Source: Elusimicrobiota bacterium | GTDB lineage: Bacteria > Elusimicrobiota > Elusimicrobia > UBA1565 > UBA9628 | Assembly: GCA_030696455.1 (NCBI GenBank) | Contig: JAUYSH010000042.1 | Span: 1 to 64,000 of the forward strand | DNA length: 64,000 bases | Reading direction: 5' to 3' | Shown here: in pieces, positions 14,801 through 26,800 of the stretch | How positions within the stretch are numbered: position 1 is the stretch's first letter | How the letters are laid out: every line of letters starts with the position of its first letter | The notes under the pieces: generated by a model | What the model saw: only the letters and a program-made list of their open reading frames with translations | What the model was told of the DNA's origin: nothing | Database searches by the model: none | Program-made: the position numbers and the translations under genes

Positions 14801-17800
14801 ACGACCTTCATCGTCGACCGCGCCACGCCGACCGCTTCCCTCCTGCGCCCCATGCACGGCAACTTCATCAGCACGGCGACCTTGTCTCTTTCCTCAGGCA
14901 CCTTCAGCGAGCCGGTCGGCCCCGGCGGCATCACCTCGGGCCTGGCCGAGGTGCGTCTCCAGATCGAGGACATTTCAGACCAGGCGACGGTCCCGCACGC
15001 GATCCCCGGCGGCAACCAGCGCTTCTGGAACGGCACGGCCTGGCAGGCGGCGCCGATCAGCACGACCGCGGTCGTGTACTCGAGCTCGTGGACCTTGTTC
15101 AACTTCCCGACGGGCGCGGACATCGTGCGCGGCGACCCCTCGCCCAACGGCCGCCAGTATGCGATCCGCGCGATCGCCAGCGACCTCGCGGGCAACGCGG
15201 GCTCCTTCCCGAACTATTTCGTGGCGCGGGCCACCATCTCCTTCGACGGCACGCCGCCGGTCTCGGGCGTGACCACGCCGCCGGACGGCCTCGACACGAC
15301 GAACCTGGGCACGATCACGGGAACGGCCTTCGACCCGCTGGTCAACGCGTCCTCGTCCGACGTGCGCGCCGTCTACGTCAGCATCCAGAACGACCCGGGC
15401 AACCTCGGCGACCCGAACAACTCGGCCTACTGGAACGCCTTGAGCAACACCTGGGTCCTGGGCACCCCGGTCTGGAACCCGACGGTGTACAACGCCGGCT
15501 CCGGCGTGTGGCAGTTCGTCTCCGGCACGATCGACTCGAACCTGTTCGTCGGTTCGTACTACGTCATCCACTCGAGCGCGGTCGACAACGCCGGCAACAC
15601 CACGCCTCTTCCTCTGGCGGGTCAGCCGGCCTACAGCAAGGTCCGCTTCCAGCCGCCGCCCGCGGCCACGGCGATCACCGGGCCGACGAGCCTGCAGTAC
15701 TACAACCAGCTTCCCGGCGCGGCGGGCACGGCCAACGGCGTGACGACCTCCATCGAGATCAAGCTGCGGCGCTTCGACACCGATCAGTGCTGGGGCGGCG
15801 GCGCGACCGGCTTCGGCTGGGTGAACTGCCTCCCGGCCGACGGCACCAACACCCGCGTCGTCTATCCCGCCGCCGGCAACTGGACCTACCCGCCCGGCGG
15901 CGAGAACATGCCCGACTGGTCCTTGGTCAACAACACCACCTTCAGCCTGCAGTCGGTCGGCATCAACTACGCGGCGGTGCGCGAGAGCCCGCCCCAGATC
16001 ACGCAGTTCTTCATCGACCGGTCCTCGCCGGTCTCCTCGGTGAGCTTCCCGGCCAACGGCGCGTTCCTGGCCAGCACGCCGACCTTGAGCGGCGCGACGC
16101 TCGATCCGTTCGGCATCAACGGCGCGGGCGTCAAGACGGTCAAGATCACCTTGCAGCGCCTCGACAACAACTTCTACTGGAACCAGCTGGTCAGCACCTG
16201 GACGGCCGCCGTCGCGCAAAGCACGGCGGCCCATCAGGCCGGGCCCAACACCTGGAGCTTCTCCTCGATCGTCTCGACCTTGACCTGGCAGAACGGCCTC
16301 TCCTACACGCTCGCGGTGTTCTCCGAGGACAAGTCGCTCGGCTCGGCCAACGGCAACACCGAGGTGCCGGCCGCGCCGATCACCTTCAACTTCGACGCGA
16401 CCTTGCCGACGGTGGCGATCCAAGCTCCGGCGGCGGCGCCTTTGCGCCAGGGCCAGGTCACTTTGGCGACGATCTCCGGCACCGCTGCGGCGACGGCCCC
16501 CAACACCATCCGCAAGGTCCAGGTCCGCGTCCAGCAGCAAGCCGGCTCCATTTACGCGAATCCGGGCGTGCCTCCGCTGTCGTTCAGCCAGCTCAACGGC
16601 GACTTGGCGTGGTTCGACGCCACGAATACGGTGGACTGGACGAACTGGCATACATCGACCGGGTTCCTTTATACCAACGGCAGCACCTACACGATCGTGG
16701 CGCGCGCAGAGAACCAGTCGGGGACTTACACCGTCCCGTACGCGAGCACGACCATCGTCTACGACACCTTGGCGCCGTTGTCGGGCGTGAGCGTGCCGGC
16801 AAACCTCGCCATCGTGCCGTCTTTGCCCGCGATTACCGGCACCGCGGCCGATTTGCCCGTCGGCAACCCCGGCGTGGTGAGCGTCATGCGCGCGCGTCTG
16901 AAGCGCCTATCGGATAACACCTATTGGGACGGCTTCAGTACCTGGAACGCCGCGATCCAGACCTTGGGCCCGGGCCAGGGCGTCTCGGTGTATCCGTCCA
17001 CCTGGGCATTCTCCGCGATCAACATCCCGACCGCCGGCGACCTGACCTCGAGCGTGTCCTACTACCTGACCGTCTCCGGCATCGACGACGCGGCCGGCGG
17101 CGGCAACATCGAAATCTGGGACTCGCCGCGCGGCTCGACCTTCACCTTCGACAACACCCCTCCGTTGGCGAGCATCGTGAGCCCGATCAACGACTCGTTC
17201 CGCAACGCGGTGCCGTCGTTCTCGGGTATTTCGACCGACGATGTCCTGGTCTCGACCGTTCAACTGTCTTTGCAGAACGCCTCGATCGTCGCACCCAACT
17301 GCTACAACCCCGCGGTCAACGCGTTCAATGCGGCCTGCCCGGCGTGGTTTGGCGCGCAGGGCACAAACGCCAACTGGACCTTCGCCTTCCCCGTCCAGCC
17401 GTGGCTCCAGGCGAACCAGTATGTGCTGCGTTCCTCGGCGACCGATGTCGCGACGAACATTCAGACCGCCCTGTCTTCGGCTGCGTTCACTTACGACCGC
17501 AACGCGTCCACCGCGGGCGTGACGGTGCCTTCGGCGGGCGCGTTGGGGCCGTTCCTGGGAGACATCACAGGCACCGGGCTTGACGCCCCGGCCGGCATCT
17601 CGAGCCTGCGTCTGGCGATCTCCTCGGGCGCGGGCCTTGGGAACTGGTACAACGGCTCCGTGTTCACTGGCGGCGCGCCGACCTTCTTTGCGACGAGCGC
17701 CTATGTCGTGGGCGCGCCCGACACCTGGGCGTGGGCGTACCCGGTCCTGACCGACGGCCAGTTGTACACCTTGCGCGCGCGCACAGTGGACTTCGCGTCC

Positions 17801-20800
17801 AATCAACGCGATCAGGATTTCAACTTCCGTTTCGATTCGTCGAGCCCGACGGCGTCCGTGGCCGATCCCGTCCAGGGCGCGTTTAAGACGGCGAGCTTCA
17901 CGATCTCAGGCGGTTCGAGCGATTTCGACCCCGACGGCGCGGGCCCGCTCGGCGGGACCGTGATTTCGACCGTGGCGGTCTCTATCGAGCGGCTGGGCAC
18001 GGGGCTGTGTTACACCTTGGGCGTGGGTTTCAACGCGCCCTGCCCGAACTTCATCCCAGCCGAGGGCGCGCCCGGCGCGTGGACCTTCACGGCCTTGCCC
18101 AACCCGTATCTGACGAGCGAGAGTTACACGGTCGTGGCACGGGCTTTGGACGCCGCGGGCAACACGCAGGATGTGTTCACTCCCGCGACCAGCTCCAACA
18201 CCTTCACTTACGACACCACCGTGCCGGTGGTCTCGATCATCACGCCCATCCCGGGCCGCGTGAAAGCCGTGGCCGGCGGTTTGGTGGGCACGGGCACGGC
18301 CGCCGCCGGTGTGCCGACGGGCTTGGCCTTGGTCGACCTGCGCGTACGGCGTGAGGGCGTCAATGTGTTCGCCGACCCGAACTCGGGCCTGAACTTCAGT
18401 CAGGCCGACGGGGACCTGGCCTGGTTTAACGCCGCTACGGTCTCGGTGCCGCCGTGGACGAACTGGACGGTGTCGAGCGCGGTGCCGTTCACGGGTCTCG
18501 ATGGCAGCACCTTCTCCTTCATCGCACGCTCCCTTAACAAGGCGGGCGTGTACTCGACGACCTATGCGACGAGCACCTTCGTTTATGACTCGCGCCCGCC
18601 TGAGACCGGCGTGACCGTGCCGGCCAACGGCGCCTTCATCAACACCTTGGCTTCTCTGACCGGGACCGCGGTCGACTTCCCTTTGATTAATCCGGGCATC
18701 ACCGCTTCGGTCGGCGTTCGCTTCAAACGCCTATCCGATGGAAACTTCTGGACCGGCTTCGGAACCTGGAGCGGCACGCTTGCGACGATGGGGGCGGCGC
18801 AGGGCGTACAGGTGTTCCCGTCTTCGTGGGTGGTCTCGCCTGCCAACCTGCCCACTCCGGCCGACCTGACCTCGGGCGTGTCGTATTATGTCACTACCTC
18901 CGGTCTCGATGACGCCACGCCCGGCGGCAACCCCGAGTTGTACGACTCGCCGCGCGGCTCGACCTTCACCTTCGACAACACCGTGCCGGTGACGGGCATC
19001 GTTAGCCCTGTCGACGGCTCCTTCCGCAACACCGTGGCGGCGGTCAACGGCTCCGGCTTCGACGCGGTGTCGATCTCGACCGTCCAATTGTCTTTGGAGA
19101 ACACCTCGATCGCCGCGCCCAACTGCTATAACGCGGCGCTCAATGTGTTCAACGCGGCCTGCCCGGCGTGGTTCGCGGCGCAGGGTTCGACCATCGCCTG
19201 GTCGTACGCGTTCCCCGTTCAGCCCTGGACCCAGGCGCAGTCGTATGTTCTGCGCTCGTCCGCCACCGATGTCGCGGCGAACGCGCAGCTCACGCTCTCC
19301 TCGGCGGCGTTCACTTACGACCGCAACGCGGCCACGGCGGCGGTGACCGTCCCCGGCCTCGGCGCGCTCGGACCGTTTATGGGGAACATCGCGGGCACCG
19401 GGCTCGACGCCCCGGCCGGCGTGTCGAGCCTGCGCCTGGCGGTCTCCTCCGGGGCGGGTCTGGGCAACTGGTATGACGGCGCGGTGTTCACGGGCGTTTC
19501 GCCGGTCTTCTTTACGACGAGCGCGTATGTGTACGGCGCTCCGGACACCTGGTCCTGGTCGTATCCGACCTTGACCGACGGTCAACTCTATACCATGCGC
19601 GTGCGCACGCTCGACCGGGCGGGCAACCAGCGCGACCAGGACGCGAGCTTCCGCTTCGACTCGTCGAGCCCGACCGCCGTCGTGACGAATCCGGTCCAGA
19701 ACGCCTTTAAGACCGGCAACTTCGCGATCGCCGGCAACTCGAGCGATCCCGACCCCGACGGCGCGGGCCCGCGCGCGGGGACCTTGGTGTCTACGGTCGC
19801 GGTGTCGATCGAGCGGCTGGGCTCGGGAATGTGTTACACCTTCGGCGTCGGTTTCAACGCGCCCTGCCCGAACTACATTCCGGCTTTCGGCGCGCCCGGC
19901 GCGTGGACCTTCACGCCCGCGCCCAACCCGTACATCACCGGCGAGACTTACATCGTCAGCGTGCGGGCCGGAGACAACGCGGGCAACACTCAGGATGTGT
20001 TTACGCCCGCTACGAGCTCGAACACCTTCATCTATAACACCGCGGTGCCGACCGTGGGCATCGCTTACCCCGCCCAGCCGCGTCACCGCGATCTGCTCAC
20101 GCTTTCGGGCACGGCGAACGATGCGATCCCGACCTCGCTCGCGAAGGTCCAGGTCCGCGTGCGGCGCCTGTCGGCCCCGGCGCGTTACGCCGACCCGCTC
20201 GACTTCGGCACGCCGCACGCGTTCTCCGTCCTCGTTGCCAACGCCGACAGCGCCTGGTTCGACGCCGCTACGGTCTCGAACCCGCCGTGGACGAATTGGA
20301 CCTTGTCGAGCGGCGTGCCGTTCGTGAGCAGCGAGCAGTACAGCATCGAGGCGCGCGCGCTCAACCAGGCCGGCACTTACTCGACGATCTACGCGTCGCA
20401 CACCTTGATCTTCGACACGAATCCGCCTCTGACGACGGTGCTGCTGCCTGTGCACCTCTCGACGGTCTCGGCCCTGCCGCTGCTGACCGGCGCCTCGGCC
20501 GATCAGCCCGCGGGCAACGGCGGCCTCGTCTCCGACATCCGCCTGCGGCTGGTGCGCCTCGACCTCAATCAGTTCTGGACGGGCTCGGGCTGGTCCGGCT
20601 CGGTCTCCCAGCTGACCAAGGACGAGGGCGTCGAGATCCACGTCTCGAGCTGGACCCTCTCGACCAACCTGCCCGCGATCGGCCAGCTGACCAACGGAGT
20701 CTCCTATTATCTGACGACCTCAGGCCTGGACGACGCGGCTCCGCCGACCGGCAACGCCGAGGCGTTCAACGACCCGGTGCGCGCGTCCACCTTCACGGTC

Positions 20801-23800
20801 GACCTCGTCGGCCCGGTCGCGGGCTTCACGGCGCCGAGCAACCTCTCCGTGATCTCGACGCTCGCCAAGATCCGCGGCACGGCGGCGGACGCGCTGGCCG
20901 GCGTCTCGACGGCCGGCCAGATCGAGATCGCGATCGCCGAGGACGGCCCCAACAACGGCTGCTGGAACGGCACGATCGCGGGCGGCACGTTCACGCTCGC
21001 GGGCTGCCCGATCTACTATCCGATCACGGGCGGCGACCGCGGGGGCGAGTTCTCCCAGGTGTCGACCTTCTGGGAGGTGAACGCGCCGCCGCCGACGACA
21101 CAGTTCGGCTACAAGGTCTGGGTGCGCGCGCGTGATAACGCGACGCCTTCCGGAAACGTCACGGCGCCCGCGACGATCTCCTCGATCACCTTCGTTTACA
21201 ACACGAGCCTGCCGGCCGCGGCGATCCTCGTGCCTCCGTCCTTGCCCGCCCCGGGAGGCAACCTGGCGGCCGCGTTCACGGTCTCCGGCACGGCCTCGGA
21301 CACCTTCGGCATCACCGGGACCTCGGTCGCCTATCAGGAAGCGGACACGAACATGTATTGGGACGGGGTTTCGACCTTCTCGTCCGTGACGCCGGTCTGG
21401 ACCAACGCGCCGTTCGCGGGCATCACGCCGAGCTTCACCTTCTCGACGCCGGCGCCCGTCCCGGCGGCCTCGACGGGCCGCAATTACAACCTCTACGTCA
21501 AGGCGATCAACAGCGCCGGCCTCGAGCAGGCGGCTTCGGCGAACACGGTCAAGTGGGACACCACCAAGCCCGCGGCCTCCGTCAACCTCCCTCTCAACAA
21601 TGCCTACGGCCGGACCTTGCCGAGCGTGACCGGCGTCGCCTCCGACCCCGGCGCCGCCGCGTCGGGCGTGGGCGGTACGCAGATCCAGATCAAGCGCGTG
21701 CTGGCCAGCGACTGCTGGGGCGGCGGCGCGTGGGGCGTCAACTGCACCACCGCGTCGTCCTGGCTGACCCCGATCGCGGGCACGCCGTGGACCAAGAACA
21801 CCCAGCTGCCGCCCGCGAACAATCTTCCCGGCGGCCTCGAGGACGGCAAGGAGTACGAGATCTCGGCGCGCGCCTTCGACCTGGCGGGCAACACGCAGAC
21901 CGCGACGACCGCGAACACCTTCCGCTTCGACGTGTCTTCTCCGTCGGTCGCCGCCGTGCTGCCGGCCCACGGCAGCCGCTACGCGTCGCTGACGATGATC
22001 AGCGGCACCGCGGCCGACCAGCTCCCGGGCGAGTTCAACGTGACCTTCCCCCGCGTGCGCGTCCACGACATCCCGCTCAACCAGTACTGGGTCGCCGGCA
22101 CCGGCTGGGTGACCTCGGCCTTCCCCGGCTTCCCGGATCTGTGGAACACGGCGATCGACTCGACCTCGGTCGCCGGGACCTTCACCTGGCATTACGACGC
22201 GGCGGCCGGGGCTCCCGCTCTGAGCGCCAACTGGCCCGACCGCGACAACGGCCTGCGCGTCGAGGTGCGGGCGCTCGACGCCGCGGGCAACTACACGATC
22301 GCCTCCTCGACCTTCAGCTTCGACGCGACGCGCCCCGGCTCCTACGTGCTGTACCCGCCGATGGACGGGGTGACCTATTCGACGATGGCCGTCATCGGCG
22401 GGACCTCGACCGACAACACCTCGCCGATCACCGACGTCGGCATCAAGATGTGGTACGTCACGGGCCCCACGACCTACTACTGGAGTCCGGCGACGCCGCA
22501 CTGGAACCCGATCGACTCCGGCTTCTGGTCGATCGGCGGCTCGGCCGGCCCCGCGGCCACGATCAATCCTTGGGCCTACAACTCGACCCAGAACCCCGAC
22601 TTCGCCAACCCGGGCACCTTGAACTACGCCTGGAAGGAAGGCACTCACGACGGCGGCAACGGCAAGCTGTTCCACATCATCACGCGCGGCGTCGACGGCG
22701 CGGGCAACGCGCAGACCGTCTTCTCGACGCGGACCTTCCGCTTCGACAACGTGCCGCCTTTCTCGCAGCCCGTGGCGCCCATCCATAACGCGGCTTACCG
22801 CACGCTGACGACCCTGTCCGGCTCCTCGACCGACGACGTCGGCTCGGTCGTCTCGCTGTCGGTGTCCATCTACGACGAAGAGGCGGCGCGCTACTTCGAC
22901 GGCACGGGCTTCGGCTCGATCCCCGAGGTGTGGCTGCCGGTCCTGCCCGCGAACCTGCACCAGACCTCGTGGACCTTCACGAACGGCTCCCTGGCGTACC
23001 TCACGGAGCATCACTACGTCATCAAGTCGTCGGCGACCGACAACGTGGGCAACGTCCAGTCCGCGATCGGCTCCGCGCGCTTCCTGTTCGAGACGGACCC
23101 TCCGAACTCGACGGTGGTCAACCCGTCGAACCTGACGACCTACGACGACACGAAGATCCTCATCGGCGGCTCGACGGACCCGAACTTCCTGGGCGGCATC
23201 ACCGGCAAAGGCTCGGGCGTCGTGCCCACGCTCGGCTGGCATCAGGGCGCGATCGACATCGCGGTGTTCCGCGACACCGCGCCCCTGGTCGCCGGCGGCC
23301 CCGTCCCGTACGGCGGCTGGGACTCGACCGGCTATTTCTGGAACGGCTCGACCTGGGTCGCGAGCTCGGGCGGCCCGCTGTTCGTCCCGGCGACCTTCGT
23401 GGACGCCTTCGGCAACTGGCAGTACGACAAGCTCACCTGCCCGCGCCCGAGCCCGACGGATCCCTGCTGGGTGCGCGGCGACCCGTACGTCGCCTGGACG
23501 CGCGCGACCGACAACGCCGGCAACCAGCAGGTCGTCATCCAGGACGGCCCTCGCTTCTTCATCTCCGGCGTGGCCCAGAGCTTCGAGATCGTGACCTCCT
23601 CCAACCCGAGCACGGTCGGCAACGACATCACGGTCACGGTGACCGCGCGCGACGGCCCCGGCGGCACGGGCGGCGTCGCGTCGAGCTACAGCGGCACGGT
23701 CCGGTTCCTGATGGTGGACGGCGCGGGCGGCCCGGAGAGCTCCGACGACGACCTGGTGTCCGACAGCCTGCACGGCCTGCCGAAGGACTTCCCTTTCACC

Positions 23801-26800
23801 ACCGGCACGCTCGGCGAGAACGGCGTGAAGGCGTTCACGATCCGCATACGCAAGGCCGGCTCGCGCCTGCTCCGCGTCCAGCAGGTCGACAACGCGGCCC
23901 TGTTCGGCATCCTGAACCTGACCGCGCACCGCAAGACCGGCACCCAGGTGCAGCTGATCGCGGACTGCGACCCGCTCGGCCAGCAGCCGGGGCCGGGCGT
24001 CGTCACGCCGGGGTCCCAGGGCCGCACCGGAACGCCCCGCACGCGCACGGCCGGGCAGACCGTGGCCTATTGCGCCCGGGTCACCGACGAATTCTACAAC
24101 GTGGACACCGATTCGACGACGACCGTCTACGTGACCGACTCGGACGTTAACAACGAGTCCGTCAGCCCCGACCAGTACCTCGTCATACCGGGCGGATCGG
24201 TCGGCTTCAACCGCGTGTTCGTGACCGCCGACGTGGTCGGGCAGGTCGTGCAGTCCACGGGCTCGGGCGTATTCCCCAACGCGTCCAACCCGGCGACCTC
24301 GGTCGTCGTCATCGGCCAGCCGGCGGACCGCCTGGTGGCGCTGCTCCCCAATGAGACTCGGGTGCAGGGTAAATTCTCCGTTCCGCCCTTCGGCAAGACG
24401 CTCGGTGCGACGGACGAGGTCCAGGCCGGCTCGACCATCTCGCTGCGGGTATTCGCCGTCGACCCGTTCTACAACGACGACGCCTCGGTCGCCTTCCCCG
24501 TGACCGCGCGACTGTGGAGCGATTCTTTCACCGGCTCGTTCACCCAGTCCTTGCAGGGGGGAGCGACGACCTTCGTCTTCACCCCGGTCGTCGCCGGGAC
24601 CCAGAGCTTCGCCGCCCAGTCCGCGTCCTTGCCGGCGGCGACCTCGAACTACTACACGCCGACGCCGGCCAGGGTCTGGTGGGCGCCGCCCGTGAAGTTC
24701 CAAATGCTCGTCGCCGGCCAGACGGCCGGGCCCGGCAAGCCGCCCTACGACGCGAACCCCACGACCGGCGGCCGCGCCGTCGCGGCCCCCGCCCTGCTCA
24801 CGGCGGGCGTGACCACGGCGATCACGATCAATCTCGTCGACCCCTACTTCAACGTCGTGAAGGCGACCACGCCGTTCATGCCGCTCGTGGCGAGCGTGAC
24901 GAAGCCGCTGGCCCAGCTCGACTTCCAGAACGACCCGAACATCCAGCTGCGGGGCCTGTCTCCCAGCCCGTTCCAGCGGACCTTGGTCGCCGGCACGACC
25001 TCCTTCTCCTTCATACCCGTCACGCGCAACGCCGCGATGCAGCTGCGCGTCACCGACACGAACCTGACCGGCACCTTCTACAGCACCGACACCGTCTCCA
25101 ACGCGGCCGTCCAGGCGAATACTCCGCTGTCGCTGCTCGTGCAGATGCCCGGCGAGACCTACGCGGAAGGCACCGTGGCCGGCAAGACGGGGGTCCCGTC
25201 GACCTTGACCGCGGGCGACTCCTACGGCGTGACGGTGCGCGCGGTCGACCTGTACAACAACCTCGCTAACGACGGCCGCTCGGTCCGCCTCACCACGAAC
25301 GACCCGTACGCCGTCGTGCCGGCGCCTCAGTCGCTGGCGCTCGGGCAGACGCCTTTCGCCGGCTTCCTGCCGAGCGCGGCGACCGGCAACCTCGTGGTGA
25401 CCGGCGTGGACAACGACGTGGAGGTGCCCGCGTTGACCGGACAGTCCGTGTCCGGCATCACGGTCGTCCCGGGCGCCCCGGACCGCATGATCGTCGTTCT
25501 CAACGGGGAAACCTTGGTCCCGGGCAAGACGGTCGCGCCCTTCGGCGTCTCGGGCATCCCGATGCAGTCCACGGCCGGCGTGTTCTTCGGCGCGAACGTC
25601 TACGCGACCGACGCTCGCTACAACGTGGTCAACACGGTGGCCAAGCCGGCCATCGTCATGACCTCCAACGATCCGTTCGTCCCGGCCCTCGGCTCGGTGG
25701 CGATGGCCGCGGGCGCGGCCTCGGTGCCGTCGATCCTGCTGCGCACGGCCGGCAATCGGACCCTGACGGCCGCCGACGGCGGCGGAGGCGGCCCCGCGCT
25801 CTCCAACGGCGTCTCCAATACCCTGGGCGTGCTGCCGAACAGCCCGACGCGCCTGCGCACGATGACGCCCGTGGAGACCCGGGTGCCCGGCTCGACCGCG
25901 AACGGGCGCACGGGTGCCGCGTACACGGCCCAGGCCGGCTTCGTGTTCAACGCGACCGTGGACATCACCGACGCGTTCTGGAACCTGACGCCGGGCGTCA
26001 CCCAGCAGATCCGCCTCGTCGCCGACGACCCGTTCGCCGTGATCGTGCCGACGACGCAGGTCGTGACGACCTCGGCGACCTACTCGGTCACGCTCAAGCG
26101 CGCGGGCACCACGATCCTGCGCTCCGAGCTCGTCGACGGGCTGTCGTACCCTTCGCTCACGGCGGACGACTCGACTCCGATCACGGTGATGCCCGGGACG
26201 CCGTCGCGCCTCCTGACCATCATGCCCGGCGAGACCTTCAGCCAGGGCTCTCCGACCGGCAAGGGGGGAACGCCGATCGCCCAAAGCGCGGGCACGGGCT
26301 TCAGCGTGCAGGTCGGCGTGGTCGACAACTTCTTCAACCTGGTGCCCGGCCGGGCCGCCGACGCGCTCCTGACGCTTCCGACCGACCCGTACGCGCCCTC
26401 GGTGTCCACGGCCGCGGTCAACACGGCGGCGGGCTTCACGCCGCCGATGGCCGTGAGCCTGCGCCGCGCGGCGACGGGGCATTACCTCGTGGCCTCGGAC
26501 TTCGGCGCCTCGGGCCTCTCCAGCGACCCTCAGTCCTCGACCTTCACGGTGCTGCCGGCGGCGCCCATGGGGCTGCAGCTCCTCCTGGCGGGCCAGATCC
26601 CGGTCCCGGGGTCGGGCGATTACCCCAACGGAGGCGTCACGGGCGTGATCTCGACGCCGACGGCGGGCGTGCCCTTGCTCGGCACGGTCAACCTCGTCGA
26701 CCGGTACATGAACGTCTCGCCCGCCGGCGCGCGGCCGCTCGTGTACCTGAACACGAACGACGCCTACGACATCGACCCGGCCACCGCCGCGCTGATCGGC

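Noticed and set aside
1943-14857. Large minus-strand ORFs 1943-2851, 2879-5221, 5255-7687, 7739-11377 and 11708-14857
   Set aside because: Antisense to the Ig array, same Arg/Gly/Ala/Val-biased composition, no signal peptides, domains or RBS.
16403-20800. Higher-order repeat as an assembly duplication artefact
   Set aside because: Copies differ at many residues and by 6 nt in length (1818 vs 1824), so they are not an identical duplicated contig segment.
2804-23570. CRISPR-like or DNA-level tandem repeats in the Ig array
   Set aside because: Periodicity is at protein level with strongly diverged DNA; no conserved short repeats with unique spacers.
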